This document shows positions 1-9,454 of a stretch of 64,000 bases of DNA, one piece after another. The DNA is taken from positions 62,001-126,000 of the forward strand of contig NZ_LVZK01000001.1 in assembly GCF_001652275.1 (NCBI RefSeq), in the 5' to 3' direction. Source of the DNA: Peptidiphaga gingivicola. GTDB taxonomy: Bacteria; Actinomycetota; Actinomycetes; Actinomycetales; Actinomycetaceae. A program made the position numbers and the translations under genes. Position 1 is the stretch's first letter, and each line of letters starts with the position of its first letter. The notes under the pieces are model-generated. The model had not been told where the DNA came from. It did no database searches and saw only the letters and a list, made by a program, of their open reading frames with translations.

Positions 1-1
1 C

Positions 2-286
2 GGCGACGGCGGACGGCCCGACGGCCTCTGCGTCGATTCCGAGGGCAATGTGTGGTGCGCGATGAACCGGGTCGGCAAAGTGCGCCTCTACTCCCCCGAA
101 GCCGAGGTGCTCGGCGAGTGGGAGCTTCCCGTGCGCGGGGTGACGGCGGTGACCCTCGGCGGGGAGGACCTTCGCGACGTTTTCATCACGACGTCGCGCG
201 AGACGGCCGACGAGCCGGGCGCGGGCGCAGTCTTCCACATGCGGGCGGAGGTCGCGGGCCAGCCGCTGCGCGCATTCGCCGGCTGA
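2..286 (+). CDS. SMP-30/gluconolactonase-type protein, C-terminal fragment
   Basis: The window opens inside this gene. The frame is open from base 2 to the stop at 284-286, giving about 94 residues. The stretch RPDGLCVDSEGNVWCA matches the conserved PDGL-x-D-x-x-GN-x-W-x-A blade of SMP-30/gluconolactonase/LRE-like beta-propellers, whose Asp and Asn bind the catalytic metal. Family members hydrolyse sugar lactones or related esters. The substrate cannot be told from this fragment. The start and N-terminal half lie left of the window. Confidence 0.75.
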   Translation, partial: GDGGRPDGLCVDSEGNVWCAMNRVGKVRLYSPEAEVLGEWELPVRGVTAVTLGGEDLRDVFITTSRETADEPGAGAVFHMRAEVAGQPLRAFAG

Positions 287-513
287 GCGAGCGGAGGCGG
301 CGAACAGACGGACCGCACACGCGCCCACAGAGCGACCGCGCATGCGCCCCTTCAGGCCGACTGCGCGTGCGTCCGCAGACCGACCGCGCGCGGAGATTGG
401 GATTGAAAGCGAGGACAGAATCGCCGTCATCAGCCTCGCAAGAAAACGCATGACGCCTCCGGACCCATGGCGTCCTCGCAGACTTGATGCGCGTCGTCGT
501 CGCGCAAACGGGA
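287..513. repeat. Intergenic region with degenerate tandem repeats
   Basis: This gap lies between convergent genes. From about 311 to 400 a unit beginning GACCGCGC recurs at about 311, 333, 359 and 382 (period 22-26 bases, imperfect). No start codon with a ribosome binding site or coding-like frame stands out. The remainder holds nothing recognisable before the terminator that follows. Confidence 0.5.
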
Positions 514-560
514 TCAAAGAAACGGGGCGCGGGCTGCCTTCCAGCAAAACCCGCGCCCCG
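514..560 (-). terminator. Intrinsic terminator of the first amidase gene
   Basis: An 11-bp perfect GC-rich stem (523-533 pairing with 550-560, 16-base loop) is followed on the minus strand by TTTCTTT (522-516). It lies about 70 bases past the stop of the minus-strand amidase gene, so it is a good intrinsic terminator for that gene. Confidence 0.75.
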
Positions 561-627
561 CCTTTCGCGGACGCTGCGTTTCAGTGCGGAGGCGCTTCAG
601 CGGCCGCCGCTGTCTGTTGCTTCGCCC

Positions 628-2283
628 TTACTGTCCGTTGCTGTCGCCCTCGGCGGTGATCCAGTAGCCGCGCTGCTTCCACACGGAGGCGAGGCCGTTG
701 CCATGGACCCAGCCCTCGTAGTTGCGAGTGTGCTGTGCGATGGCGAAGGTCCGGTACGTTCCATACTCGTCGCTGACGACGTCAGCCTGCTCGGTCACGA
801 ATGCGGTGTGGTAGACCTTGCCGTTCGAGTAAGCCAAAGCCACGAAGGATCCGCGGTGGACGCGAGAGGCAAACTCGGTCCAGCTGGTGGTTCCCTGGTT
901 GAGACCCCAGTGGCGGGCAAAGGCGTTGGCCACAGCCCACGAGTAGGTGTGCCTGGTGGAGTTGCCCCACGGGTGCGGGTGCCAGTAGGCGTCGGTGGGC
1001 TGCCCGCCGGCCGCGAGAATCTGGGAGGCGAAGTTCGTGCAGTCTGCGTGCTCGAAGTACTTGTACTGCTGAGTGTTCGGCGTGAAGGCGTACTTCTTGG
1101 CGTAGGCAACGGCCGCATCGACATTGGGAACCGTGAGCTTTTTCGTCTGAGGCTGCGTTGGGGCGGCAGGCGTTGTACTCGGGCTGGTCTGCTGCTGCTC
1201 GCCATTCGGAGCGGTCGGCGAAGCGCTCTGACTGGGCTGGCTCCCATCGGGATTGGACGGCGTTGCACTCGGGCTGGTCTGCTGCTGCTCGCCATTCGGA
1301 GCGGTCGGCGAAGCGCTCTGGCTCGGCTGGCTCCCATCGGGGCTGGACGGCGCCGCGCTCGGGCTGGTCTGCTCGCCATTCGGAGCGGTCGGCGAAGCGC
1401 TCTGGCTCGGCTGGCTTCCATCGGGGCTGGTCGGCGTCGCACTCGGGCTCGGCTGGCTTCCATCGGGGATGGTCGGCGTCGCACTCGGGCTCGGCTGCGA
1501 CCCTCCAGGGTTCATCTTCAGGCCGCCGGTCATCGAATCGAGCTTCTGGGTGAGGGTGACGTTCTTCTTGGAAGCCGCCGGAATCGTGCTGTCCAGAATG
1601 CCTCCGGTCCGGATGATCGCCGAGACGTTCTTGGTCTTCGTCGCGTAAACGAGCTTGGGAAGCACCTGCTCCGTCTTCGCGTTGTCGGCGGGAGCCGCAA
1701 GGGTGGAGGAGAAATCGGCGACGGCGAAAATCTCATCCGAAGACACAGGGGTGTTCGCAGCCATGACCTGATCCGAAAGGGCATTGACGTACTGCGTGGC
1801 GGTCTGCTCCGAAAGGTCCGGGAGCTTGAAGTGCGCACGGATCTTTGCAATGGAGGCTGCATGTGTCGTTTTAAAGCGCGCAAGAGCCGCCGAGGGGTTC
1901 GTGTATTGCGGGGTCGCTTCGAGGGTGTATTCCCTCCCGTCAATGGCAAAACGGTAAGAATCCCGCGTGGTCTTGAAACCCGCAATCGAGCGGGCGGGGG
2001 CCTTCCTCGTGACCAAATATCCCCTCACGCCGTAGGACCTCTTGGGAGTGTTCGTATTGCCTTGGGATCCATCGGCCCCTCCTTGGGAATCGCCGGGCGA
2101 GCCTGCCGAGCTCCCCGAGTTTCCCGGAGCGGGCGTGGGATCCTCGCCTACGCGGAGACCGATGGATTTCCCCGCGGAGGAAGAAACCGGACCCGAAGCG
2201 CCGACGTCGGCGACGGCGGGGGCCACGGAGATCAGGGAAAGGAAAGAGGCGATCGCGGACACATGTCGAATCCTGCGTTTCAT
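628..2283 (-). CDS. Secreted Amidase_6-domain protein with Pro/Ser/Gln repeat linker
   Basis: The product has 551 residues. I chose the ATG at 2283 because GGAAGG sits about 9 bases upstream and a Sec signal peptide follows at once (MKRRIR, then a hydrophobic run ending AVA at about 25); the frame also extends further upstream without a signal. Residues about 258-370 are a repetitive linker built from PDGSQPS-x-SA and APNGEQ units. The last 160 residues form a putative amidase (Amidase_6, papain/CHAP-like) domain with DCTNFASQ (Cys about 415) and a His about 492 in YHTAF. I infer an extracellular or wall-associated peptidoglycan or peptide amidase. It is a paralogue of the gene at 26553-27752. 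It appears to be transcribed alone. Confidence 0.8.
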   Translation of the reverse strand: MKRRIRHVSAIASFLSLISVAPAVADVGASGPVSSSAGKSIGLRVGEDPTPAPGNSGSSAGSPGDSQGGADGSQGNTNTPKRSYGVRGYLVTRKAPARSIAGFKTTRDSYRFAIDGREYTLEATPQYTNPSAALARFKTTHAASIAKIRAHFKLPDLSEQTATQYVNALSDQVMAANTPVSSDEIFAVADFSSTLAAPADNAKTEQVLPKLVYATKTKNVSAIIRTGGILDSTIPAASKKNVTLTQKLDSMTGGLKMNPGGSQPSPSATPTIPDGSQPSPSATPTSPDGSQPSQSASPTAPNGEQTSPSAAPSSPDGSQPSQSASPTAPNGEQQQTSPSATPSNPDGSQPSQSASPTAPNGEQQQTSPSTTPAAPTQPQTKKLTVPNVDAAVAYAKKYAFTPNTQQYKYFEHADCTNFASQILAAGGQPTDAYWHPHPWGNSTRHTYSWAVANAFARHWGLNQGTTSWTEFASRVHRGSFVALAYSNGKVYHTAFVTEQADVVSDEYGTYRTFAIAQHTRNYEGWVHGNGLASVWKQRGYWITAEGDSNGQ

Positions 2284-2820
2284 GTAGATTGCCTTCCGTT
2301 CAAAGGATGGTGGTGAGCTTTTCAGCCTTACCTGCGTGAGATCGTGATTTACTTGGCCTACCGCAAGGCGGCTCATGGACTTCAACCATTTCATGGATCG
2401 GAAAATGGATGAAGGGACTAAAGTCCTAGGTAGAGGATAAGCTGGAACACAAGGAAAAATCGGGATACGACATCGTTTCGCTAAGAGCGGGATACCACTT
2501 TTGATCGGAAGTAAGAGCTGAATATCGATCGAAATATTCGTTATTTATATGCACATCTTTCGGTACGGTTTCTACGACTGCATCCATTAACACATCAGAA
2601 AGTTCGGAACGACGCAATTGTCTCTTTCACACAACCTACTAGTTAGAAAAATTATTACGGCGCAAGTCCACGTCGATTACTTGCAAATACCCTCAAACGA
2701 CCGCTTTGGCGTACTCAGGCATCGTTGTTGCCCGGGGAGCCCGATCAGGCGACAGGCTTTTCTTTGACTGCAATCCTTTGACTGTGAGCTCTTTAGACTC
2801 GGTCGCCGTCCGAGCCGCAG
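2284..2820. other. AT-rich intergenic region, no supported gene
   Basis: This 537-base gap is clearly richer in A+T than its neighbours, especially 2400-2720. It should hold the promoter of the amidase gene (minus strand). A 63-codon open frame at 2426-2617 on the minus strand has no ribosome binding site or recognisable domain, and I do not call it. The second amidase gene also has an AT-rich upstream region. Confidence 0.5.
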
Positions 2821-3138
2821 CTAGACGATTTCGTTGCGCCCACGCGGAGGCCGCTTGAAGCCGTCAGCAGAGTCGGCGTCTGCGCCTTCGACCTTGCTCT
2901 TCACCTTGAGAAGGGCTTCTTTGTAAGCGCCGAGCCGCAGAAGATAGTCCGATCGACCTTCGGCGACGCTCCGTGCCGCTTGTTCCGCTTTGCCTTCCAG
3001 ACCGCCGCCCACGAAGGCGCCTGCACTCGCAGCGATCTCGCTTTCGCCTTTTGATTCGCGGACCTGTTCGACGGCGGAGTCAAACTTCCACAGCATCGAA
3101 TCCACGACTTGAGGGTCGTACCGGAGCCTATCGACCAT
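2821..3138 (-). CDS. WXG100-like small helical protein
   Basis: The product has 105 residues, predicted all-alpha, and contains the motif VDRLRYDP near the start. Size, helical content and an Ala/Gly-rich middle resemble WXG100/ESX secretion partners, but there is no classical W-x-G turn (residues 48-52 read GGGLE), so the family call is an inference. I chose the ATG at 3138 because AAAGG lies 7 bases upstream; an ATG at 3144 is too close to that site. The gene starts 2 bases after the lipoprotein stop, so it is the last gene of a three-gene unit with the DUF1023 hydrolase. The same gene set recurs at 57812-60488, where the small protein comes first. Confidence 0.55.
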   Translation of the reverse strand: MVDRLRYDPQVVDSMLWKFDSAVEQVRESKGESEIAASAGAFVGGGLEGKAEQAARSVAEGRSDYLLRLGAYKEALLKVKSKVEGADADSADGFKRPPRGRNEIV

Positions 3139-3140
3139 AG

Positions 3141-3830
3141 TCATTCCTTTCCCTTGGTTTGAGTGGCGACAAAAGAACTTGTCGGGGCGGCGCTGGGCGA
3201 ACCAGGCGGGGAGTAGGGGGCCCACGTTTCGGGCGGATTGCCATCCTCATGCCGCCCAGTGGTTCGCAGCCGCTCCGGGACAGCCTCCGTCCCAGCTGGC
3301 CACCCTTCATACACTTCGCCTTTCGCGCACCCCGTATCTATGCGAACAAAACTCTTCACCCTGTACCTAATAAGGATGCGAGCTCCATCTGGGCGTGCAA
3401 ACACAGCCGATTGCCCTCCGTTCTTTCCCGGAGCTTCCGTTTTTGGAGATCCGAATCCTAGAGGTTTCGCCAACTTGTACATACGGCTTAAGGCCGCCTT
3501 CCATTTCTCTGGCGTCAACGGCCCGGCAATGGCGAGGTCATATCTCTCCGAGGCGTACCCACTTGGGCAATGCACTCCGAAATTCTCACCGATCTGGGCA
3601 TGAACTCGAAGCGGCTCCCATTCGCCGACGCCGAACTTTTTCGACAACATGTCGTAAAACGACAACAGGAGGCCGATAGTCTGACGCCGTTCCTCGACAA
3701 TCGACAGACTGCTCACCCGTGTGGGCGTAACATCGCCGTTCACGTTCTCATCCTTTCCAGAGACACAGGAAGACAAAAATAGGAGAAGAGCCCCGACAAG
3801 GCCGCCAACTGTCGACGGAACACGGCGCAT
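3141..3830 (-). CDS. Lipoprotein paired with DUF1023 hydrolase
   Basis: The product has 229 residues. The N-terminus MRRVPSTVGG is followed by a hydrophobic stretch and the lipobox LSSC (Cys about 21), so it should be anchored to the outer face of the membrane. The body has two further Cys about 110 residues apart (HCPSGY and DTGCAK) that could form a disulfide. No catalytic motif is visible. Start: ATG at 3830, with CGGAGC about 9 bases upstream inside the preceding gene, whose stop is 2 bases away. A protein of the same layout follows the second DUF1023 gene (57812-58429). An immunity-like or accessory role for the hydrolase is an inference from this repeated pairing. Confidence 0.65.
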   Translation of the reverse strand: MRRVPSTVGGLVGALLLFLSSCVSGKDENVNGDVTPTRVSSLSIVEERRQTIGLLLSFYDMLSKKFGVGEWEPLRVHAQIGENFGVHCPSGYASERYDLAIAGPLTPEKWKAALSRMYKLAKPLGFGSPKTEAPGKNGGQSAVFARPDGARILIRYRVKSFVRIDTGCAKGEVYEGWPAGTEAVPERLRTTGRHEDGNPPETWAPYSPPGSPSAAPTSSFVATQTKGKE

Positions 3831-3832
3831 CG

Positions 3833-5653
3833 TCAACGCTCCGGGAAGTAGATGCCGTTGCCCGCGACAACGCTGGCGATATTCTTCACCGAGGTCCGCA
3901 TCTGCCCGTTTTCGGCATTGTTCATGTATTCAGAGTGCCCTTTTGATCCGGAATAGTGCACACCGTCAGCATCGGTGGCTTTGTCTGTGCTGAAATGCTC
4001 GTAGTTGAGGTTATTATGAGGTTCCGGCGTGGACGGGCCGAAGCTCTGATGCCATCCAGACCACGCCACCTTGTCGTCTTCTGCACCGCCAATGCTTGTG
4101 TGACCGGGAACCATGTTGAGCTCCGAGTTCGTCACCGCCTCGAATCCCGGCGATCCGTAGGCGATAAAGTCATCTGGAGCGGTAGTCTGCCTAAGGGCCT
4201 TCCCCGCTACCGTTGATCCGTACGAATGACCCGTTACGACCATATGGGGATCGCCTGCATGAGTCGCCTGAAGCCCATCGCACAAACCTGCTAGCTTGCG
4301 CGCGCCGATATCCGCTTGTTTCGACCCCAGAACACTTCGATCGGGATTCAAGGACTCTCCCATCGACGGCGCATCGTAATTGAGGTTGTAGACCCCAGCG
4401 ACTTTCTCGCCTGGACGCCCCGAAGCTCTCAGCTCTTCCCTGCTCGCATCAAGAACCGTATTCATATCCCTGATTCCTCCGCCCCATCGACCGTCACTTT
4501 GGACGATGCTTCCATAAACACTGGAGTTCATGCCCGGAGTGTGCACTTGCAGGTGCTTCGCATGATCGACGTCGCCAATCCCCACAGCAGCCCGCAAATG
4601 ACCGTCCTTGGGAGAATCAAAAGCCATGAGGCTGTAATCGGCCGAGCTCTTGTCAAGAAGCGCATCCAGTTCGGCGGGGCTCTTAGGGCAGGGAAACTTC
4701 AGAGACAGAGCATTGAGCTCAGCTCTGCGCTGGAGCAACGCCCGCAGCTCTTTGCTGCGCCGATCAGGGCTTAGAGGATCGCTCTCGCTCAGCTCATGCC
4801 GAGGACCCTGCCGGTTCCACGGGCTGTTGTCTCTGACCTCTTTGGCAGCTTTCCTTTCCTCTCTCTGTTTTTCCTTTAGTTCGCGCTCGAGCTCCTCGAC
4901 CCTGCGGTTGACCGCATCCCGCTCGGCCTCCAGACGAAGAACATTCGCCTTGTGCCTAGCCATGGTTGGAATGCCATCGAGATTGCCAATCCAGTCGGGG
5001 TGCTCCTTGATAATTTTCTTCTGATCCTCCACGGACATCGCCGTCCACCAGTCGTTGACCTCCTCAACGCCCCATTTCGAATTGGGTTTCTTCACGCCCC
5101 ACCCGAAGATCTCAGGCTTTGGCCCCACCGCCATTTTCTTAATGTGCGCCAGACTGTCGTATAGATCGCCCGCCGCGTTAAGCAGGTCCTTCCCTTTCTG
5201 GAGGCAGACGTTGACGAACCTTTGAAGCCTGCGCCCCGGATCGGTTTCTTCGTTCAACAAACTCGCTCCGCTGGTCATGAGTTCGTCGAGGTTGATCTGA
5301 CAATTGGGGTCAATATTGCGAACTTTGCCGTCGGATGTGAGAACTCCTCCTGCTGCGTGAATGATGGAGGAAACCTTCTTCGCTTGGATGACGAGCTTGG
5401 ACACCGCCTGGGCAAGCTGCTCGAAATCGGTCTGCGCTTTCTGGTACGCCGCGCTCACATCCGAAGCATCGTCGGCCAGCGCCCTCCGCCTACGCATTTC
5501 GGCCTCGACGAACTCCCCCGAGAGATCGGCGTTGTTGATGTCAAGGATCTGATCACCCACATCTTTGTATCTCTTTGCCAGCCCAGACGCTTCCGAGGCG
5601 GCGCTATCCAGCGGCGCCCCACTCCACCGCTCGAGTTCGTGAAACGAGACCAT
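3833..5653 (-). CDS. DUF1023 (Abhydrolase_8) protein with helical N-terminal domain
   Basis: The product has 606 residues. Residues about 1-330 are helical and coiled-coil-rich, including a charged segment at about 235-270, and look like a WXG/LXG-type secretion or scaffold region. Residues about 350-606 are a DUF1023 alpha/beta hydrolase with VPGM-like HTPGMNSS, the nucleophile elbow GHSYGS (Ser about 477), a candidate acid in GGAEDDKVAW (Asp about 526) and a candidate His in KGHSEY (about 573). DUF1023 proteins are actinobacterial, often linked to WXG100 genes, and their substrates are unknown. The ATG at 5653 is preceded by GGAAGGAAAACAGG. The gene leads an operon with the lipoprotein and WXG-like gene, and its paralogue is at 58426-60135. 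Confidence 0.8.
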   Translation of the reverse strand: MVSFHELERWSGAPLDSAASEASGLAKRYKDVGDQILDINNADLSGEFVEAEMRRRRALADDASDVSAAYQKAQTDFEQLAQAVSKLVIQAKKVSSIIHAAGGVLTSDGKVRNIDPNCQINLDELMTSGASLLNEETDPGRRLQRFVNVCLQKGKDLLNAAGDLYDSLAHIKKMAVGPKPEIFGWGVKKPNSKWGVEEVNDWWTAMSVEDQKKIIKEHPDWIGNLDGIPTMARHKANVLRLEAERDAVNRRVEELERELKEKQREERKAAKEVRDNSPWNRQGPRHELSESDPLSPDRRSKELRALLQRRAELNALSLKFPCPKSPAELDALLDKSSADYSLMAFDSPKDGHLRAAVGIGDVDHAKHLQVHTPGMNSSVYGSIVQSDGRWGGGIRDMNTVLDASREELRASGRPGEKVAGVYNLNYDAPSMGESLNPDRSVLGSKQADIGARKLAGLCDGLQATHAGDPHMVVTGHSYGSTVAGKALRQTTAPDDFIAYGSPGFEAVTNSELNMVPGHTSIGGAEDDKVAWSGWHQSFGPSTPEPHNNLNYEHFSTDKATDADGVHYSGSKGHSEYMNNAENGQMRTSVKNIASVVAGNGIYFPER

Positions 5654-6226
5654 GGACCTGTTTTCCTTCCAATGCGTGATGTTTCGGCTATGGCAAAGTC
5701 GCTTGGCTTAAGTATGCCACAGCCCGCGAAAAGGCGGGGGCGTTTTCAGAGTTTCAAAATATGAAACCGCGAAAACAATCTGTGGAATTTAATTCTGTCT
5801 CGCCCCCCTCTAAAGAGCGCCCTCTCAAAGCCGGTCTAAATCACTGTTCCGATTCCCGTAATTTCAAGGAGCCCATGACGCGCATCTCGACAGATTCGCA
5901 ACTTTGGAATTATTCAAGAATTCTTTCGCTCGATGCGTCTCGGTTGTCGGGCCGCATTATGGCCCGCACCCGGGCACCGTCAAATGTCGGCGGATTCGCC
6001 TTCCCAGCGCGGCTCAGGTCCCGCTCACCAGAGCCGCTCAAACTCCGCCTCGCCAGCGCGGCAGGGCGCCAAGCGGGAAAACCGCATCCGCTCGGCGCCC
6101 CGCGCCATTCGTCAGAGGCGGAGGCGACGCGTCTTCGTCGCGAGCCGTTCCATTGCGTTCGGTGAGTTCGACGTCGGCCCATCCGACCAGCAACTCCCCG
6201 AAGCATGCACTCGTCGACAACCGCCC
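5654..6226. other. Intergenic region upstream of the DUF1023 cassette
   Basis: This 573-base gap lies between two minus-strand genes. The left part should carry the promoter of the DUF1023 cassette; CATACT at about 5713-5718 on the minus strand could be a -10 element, but the match is weak. The right part is GC-rich and should include the end of the ABC permease transcript. I see no supported gene in it. Confidence 0.4.
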
Positions 6227-8578
6227 CTACTCCGTCAGCAGCTCCCTCGATGTGACCGTGCGCGTCTCGCGAGCCAGGACCATGACGAGCAGGGCGGTTA
6301 TAACAAGCAGCGCCATGCCCAGGCCGGCGACCATGGGGACCGGCATCTCTGCATCCAGCCGCTCGACTCCCAGGGACCGAAGCAAACCCTCGAATAAGGG
6401 AATGGCGGTCACACTTCCGATCGCGATCCCGATCGCGCCGCCTATTGCAACGGGCGGAAGATAGCAGGCGAGCATTTGGCGCATGAGCTGGGCATTGGTG
6501 AATCCCGCAGCCTTGAGCACTCCGAAAGTGCGCCGCGAGCGCACCATCGCCGAACCGACCACCAGGCCGATCACCAGCATCGTCACTAACCCTGCCACGC
6601 CGAAGATCGCGAAGGACATCGTCTTGCTCATCGCGAGGTAGGGAGCGACGTAGGATTCGGAGATCGCATACGAGTTGACGACGTAGTCGTACCGCCCCTT
6701 CATCTCGGTTCTCACTTTGCCGACGAAGGCGTCGATGTTTTGACCTTCCTTGAGGACGGCGGTCGCGTACTTTGGCTGGTAGGCGGCGTTCATGCGCTTG
6801 GCGCCGTCGATGGTGACCGAGGCGACCATGCCCATGCGCACAACGGTCTGCGTCAAACCCGTCACGAGGTAAGTCGCCTTTCCTCCTTGAAAATCGACGG
6901 TCACTTCGTCGCCGACGTCCACGCCAAGGCTCTTCGCGAACTTGCCGCCAAGGGATATTTCATTGGCGGACTTCGGATATCTGCCCTTGTAGACGGACCG
7001 GCTGCCCTTCGAGGAGGGATAGGAATCGGCGACCGAAAGTGACACCGTGCGCCCGGACACGTCGGCGTTCCTGGTGTTGTCGAAGATCTGAACACGCTCG
7101 ACTCCGGGCATCGCCCCCAAGTCTTTGCGCACGGCCTCGACCGAGCCGCCTTTCAGCACCGAGACGGTGACGTCCTGCCGGTCCCCGATGAAAATGCCGA
7201 CCACCTTGCGGGAATCTTTGAACAGGGCCGAGTACAGTGCCACGGAAAAGACGGAGGCGAAAGCAACCATCGCGATCACAATGACCACCATGATCGTCTG
7301 AGCCCGGGCCTGAAGAGCGGACTTCACACCGAGCACGAGCGTCAGCGGCCCGCGGGCCTTTCGCAGGGGCAAATGATTGGAGTGGAATGAGTGTGTGGCC
7401 TCCCCGCCGCGCAAGGCCTCGACGGGAGGTATCTTTCGCACTTTTCTGGCGACCGCGAGGGCGGTGACGCCGACGACCGCCAGCATCGCTCCCGCTGCCG
7501 CGCCCACTCCCGCGAAGCCGACCTTCGGAGACCACTGCAATCCGGACTGGGACTCGACCAGCTGGCGTATCGCCGGGAAGAGGGCGACGCCGACCGCGGC
7601 CCCCGCAAGGGAAGCCGCCAAGGCGACGATCGCGAAGGGCAGAGCGAGCAGCCGGGCAATGTGGCCAGAACGGAAGCCGAGGGCCTTCTGCGTCCCCAAC
7701 GCAGGCATCTCGCGGACGATGACCGAGCGGATGGCGAATCTGACAATGACCGCCACCACGGAGGCGACGATCGCCGCGAAAAGAATGAAGGAGAAAATGA
7801 GGACGTTGGCGGGGATCATCAGCACCGAAGAAAGCAGCTTCCACCCGACGCTCACGAGAACCGGGCTTGCAGTCCCGCTTTGCACCGCAGCCTTCGTCAC
7901 CTTCGAAGAAATCTCGGCTGCGACGTCGTCCGCCTGCGACACGTCTTTAACGAGCGCCCTCAGCTGCCAGACGCGGTTCATTCCCGGAGCCGACGCCAAA
8001 GCGGCGGCCTCGGAGGCCTTCACCCGAAACTCGACCTGGATCGAGCCCAGCACGCCGCTCACAGGATTCTCGTGGAATCCCTGAATGTGATACCGATGTT
8101 TGACTTCGCCTACGGTTATCGCAAAGGGATCTCCGAGCTCGTATCCTCCGGCCGTCTTGAAGGAATACGGCAGCCATATGGGGTCGGCGTGACGCTTGGA
8201 ATCCTCGGCCACAACTCCGCTTCGCCCAATGCGCGTGTCTTTGTCTTGTTCAAGGATCGTAACGGCGCTGATCTGCTCCTTGCCGTCGTACTCGAAGGTC
8301 GCACCTGCCCGCAGCGTCTGAAGAAGTATGTGATCCTTGACCCGGCCGTCTTCCCTGGCGATTCTCTCGGCGTCGCGGGCGCCTTTTTCGTTCTCGAGCA
8401 GGATGAAAATATGCTCGGTGTTGAGCTTGGCTGTGGCGTCGTCCAAAGTCGCCGGATACTGGAGGATCAGAACGGCCGCCAGGTGCAGCATCGCTGACGC
8501 GATGGCCACGAGCAGGCCGACGATGACGAACTGTCCGGCCGATCTGCGCAGGCTTCGTTTGAGGAACATGCGGCGCAT
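6227..8578 (-). CDS. FtsX/MacB-type ABC transporter permease
   Basis: The product has 783 residues with two FtsX-like permease modules. It has an N-terminal membrane segment (about 15-38), a large extracellular domain (about 45-235), three membrane segments (about 250-370), then a second segment/ectodomain/three-segment block ending near the C-terminus. This 10-segment plan is that of actinobacterial MacB/SalY/BceB-like permeases, which export or strip peptides and lipids from the membrane. Start: ATG at 8578, just after the ATPase stop (8581-8583), with GGGGTGG upstream; a GTG at 8587 overlapping the ATPase gene is the alternative. It pairs with the ATPase and is probably controlled by the adjacent two-component system. 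Confidence 0.88.
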   Translation of the reverse strand: MRRMFLKRSLRRSAGQFVIVGLLVAIASAMLHLAAVLILQYPATLDDATAKLNTEHIFILLENEKGARDAERIAREDGRVKDHILLQTLRAGATFEYDGKEQISAVTILEQDKDTRIGRSGVVAEDSKRHADPIWLPYSFKTAGGYELGDPFAITVGEVKHRYHIQGFHENPVSGVLGSIQVEFRVKASEAAALASAPGMNRVWQLRALVKDVSQADDVAAEISSKVTKAAVQSGTASPVLVSVGWKLLSSVLMIPANVLIFSFILFAAIVASVVAVIVRFAIRSVIVREMPALGTQKALGFRSGHIARLLALPFAIVALAASLAGAAVGVALFPAIRQLVESQSGLQWSPKVGFAGVGAAAGAMLAVVGVTALAVARKVRKIPPVEALRGGEATHSFHSNHLPLRKARGPLTLVLGVKSALQARAQTIMVVIVIAMVAFASVFSVALYSALFKDSRKVVGIFIGDRQDVTVSVLKGGSVEAVRKDLGAMPGVERVQIFDNTRNADVSGRTVSLSVADSYPSSKGSRSVYKGRYPKSANEISLGGKFAKSLGVDVGDEVTVDFQGGKATYLVTGLTQTVVRMGMVASVTIDGAKRMNAAYQPKYATAVLKEGQNIDAFVGKVRTEMKGRYDYVVNSYAISESYVAPYLAMSKTMSFAIFGVAGLVTMLVIGLVVGSAMVRSRRTFGVLKAAGFTNAQLMRQMLACYLPPVAIGGAIGIAIGSVTAIPLFEGLLRSLGVERLDAEMPVPMVAGLGMALLVITALLVMVLARETRTVTSRELLTE

Positions 8579-8580
8579 TG

Positions 8581-9411
8581 TCACCACCCCATTTCCTCGA
8601 GGAACGCGGCGAGACGGTCGCGGCGGTCCTTGTCCGCGGTCTCGAAGGCGCCCAAGTTCAATTCGCCCTGGATCGTCCCGTCGCGCAGGTAGAGGATGCG
8701 GTCTCCGCGCAAAGCCGAGTTGAGGTCGTGGGTCACCATGGCCACCGTCTGGCCGGCGCGGTTGACTCGGCTGAAAAGATCGAGAATGCGCAGCGAGTTT
8801 TCGGAGTTGAGCTGCCCGGTGGGTTCGTCGGCGAAGACGACGTCGGGTTCGTTGACAAGGGCCCGGACGATGGCGGCCCTCTGGCCCTCCCCGCCCGAAA
8901 CCATCCCCGGAAACTTCTTTCTGGTCGCCTCGTCGACGCCCACGAGGTCAAACAGCGCATCGACGCGGGCGGCCACGGCCTTTCGCTTGCCGACGAGCAG
9001 CCCCGGCGCCATCGCATTGTCCGTGAGGGACATCGAGTCGAGAAGGTTGATCTGTTGGAAGACGAAGCCGCAGTGGGTCCGCCGGAAGACCGCCAGCTTG
9101 TCCTGGCTGAGCTCTGTGAGGTCCTCGCCGTCGAACACCACGCTTCCCAGGGACGGCTTGTCCATGCCCGAAAGCGCGTAAAGGAGGGTGGATTTTCCTG
9201 CGCCGGAGGGCCCCATGATTACGGTGAAGCCGCCGCGGCGGATCGTCAGGTCAAGGTTCTTCAGCACATGCTGCTGGGTCCCCTTGTGCGAGAAAGTCTT
9301 CGAAAGCTTCTTCGTCACAATCACGTCCTTGGAGTGCGACGTTTTCCTCTCAGATTGCGCCGTGTCATTGTTCTTTTCGCGTACCGCATTGCGGTTCTCT
9401 GTTGCGCTCAT
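8581..9411 (-). CDS. ABC transporter ATP-binding protein (MacB/LolD type)
   Basis: The product has 276 residues. The Walker A motif GPSGAGKST lies at about 68-76, a Q-loop in FVFQQ, the signature SGGEGQRAAI at about 165, Walker B VVFADEPTGQLN, and a switch His in VTHD. The signature reads SGGEGQ rather than the usual SGGQQQ, as in many MacB-class proteins. The first 28 residues are a charged tail outside the ATPase fold. It is the first gene of the ABC operon and lies directly downstream of the 11-bp direct repeat at 9455-9476. It energises the permease at 6227-8578. Confidence 0.92.
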   Translation of the reverse strand: MSATENRNAVREKNNDTAQSERKTSHSKDVIVTKKLSKTFSHKGTQQHVLKNLDLTIRRGGFTVIMGPSGAGKSTLLYALSGMDKPSLGSVVFDGEDLTELSQDKLAVFRRTHCGFVFQQINLLDSMSLTDNAMAPGLLVGKRKAVAARVDALFDLVGVDEATRKKFPGMVSGGEGQRAAIVRALVNEPDVVFADEPTGQLNSENSLRILDLFSRVNRAGQTVAMVTHDLNSALRGDRILYLRDGTIQGELNLGAFETADKDRRDRLAAFLEEMGW

Positions 9412-9454
9412 GCTTCCAAGGTACGCAACAACCGATTACGAAGCCTTTTCGCAA

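Noticed and set aside
2426-2617. 63-codon open frame in the AT-rich gap
   Set aside because: No ribosome binding site, no domain and no neighbour that would support it.
7391-8497. Long plus-strand frame opposite the ABC permease
   Set aside because: Antisense frame created by high G+C third positions; the permease on the other strand is certain.
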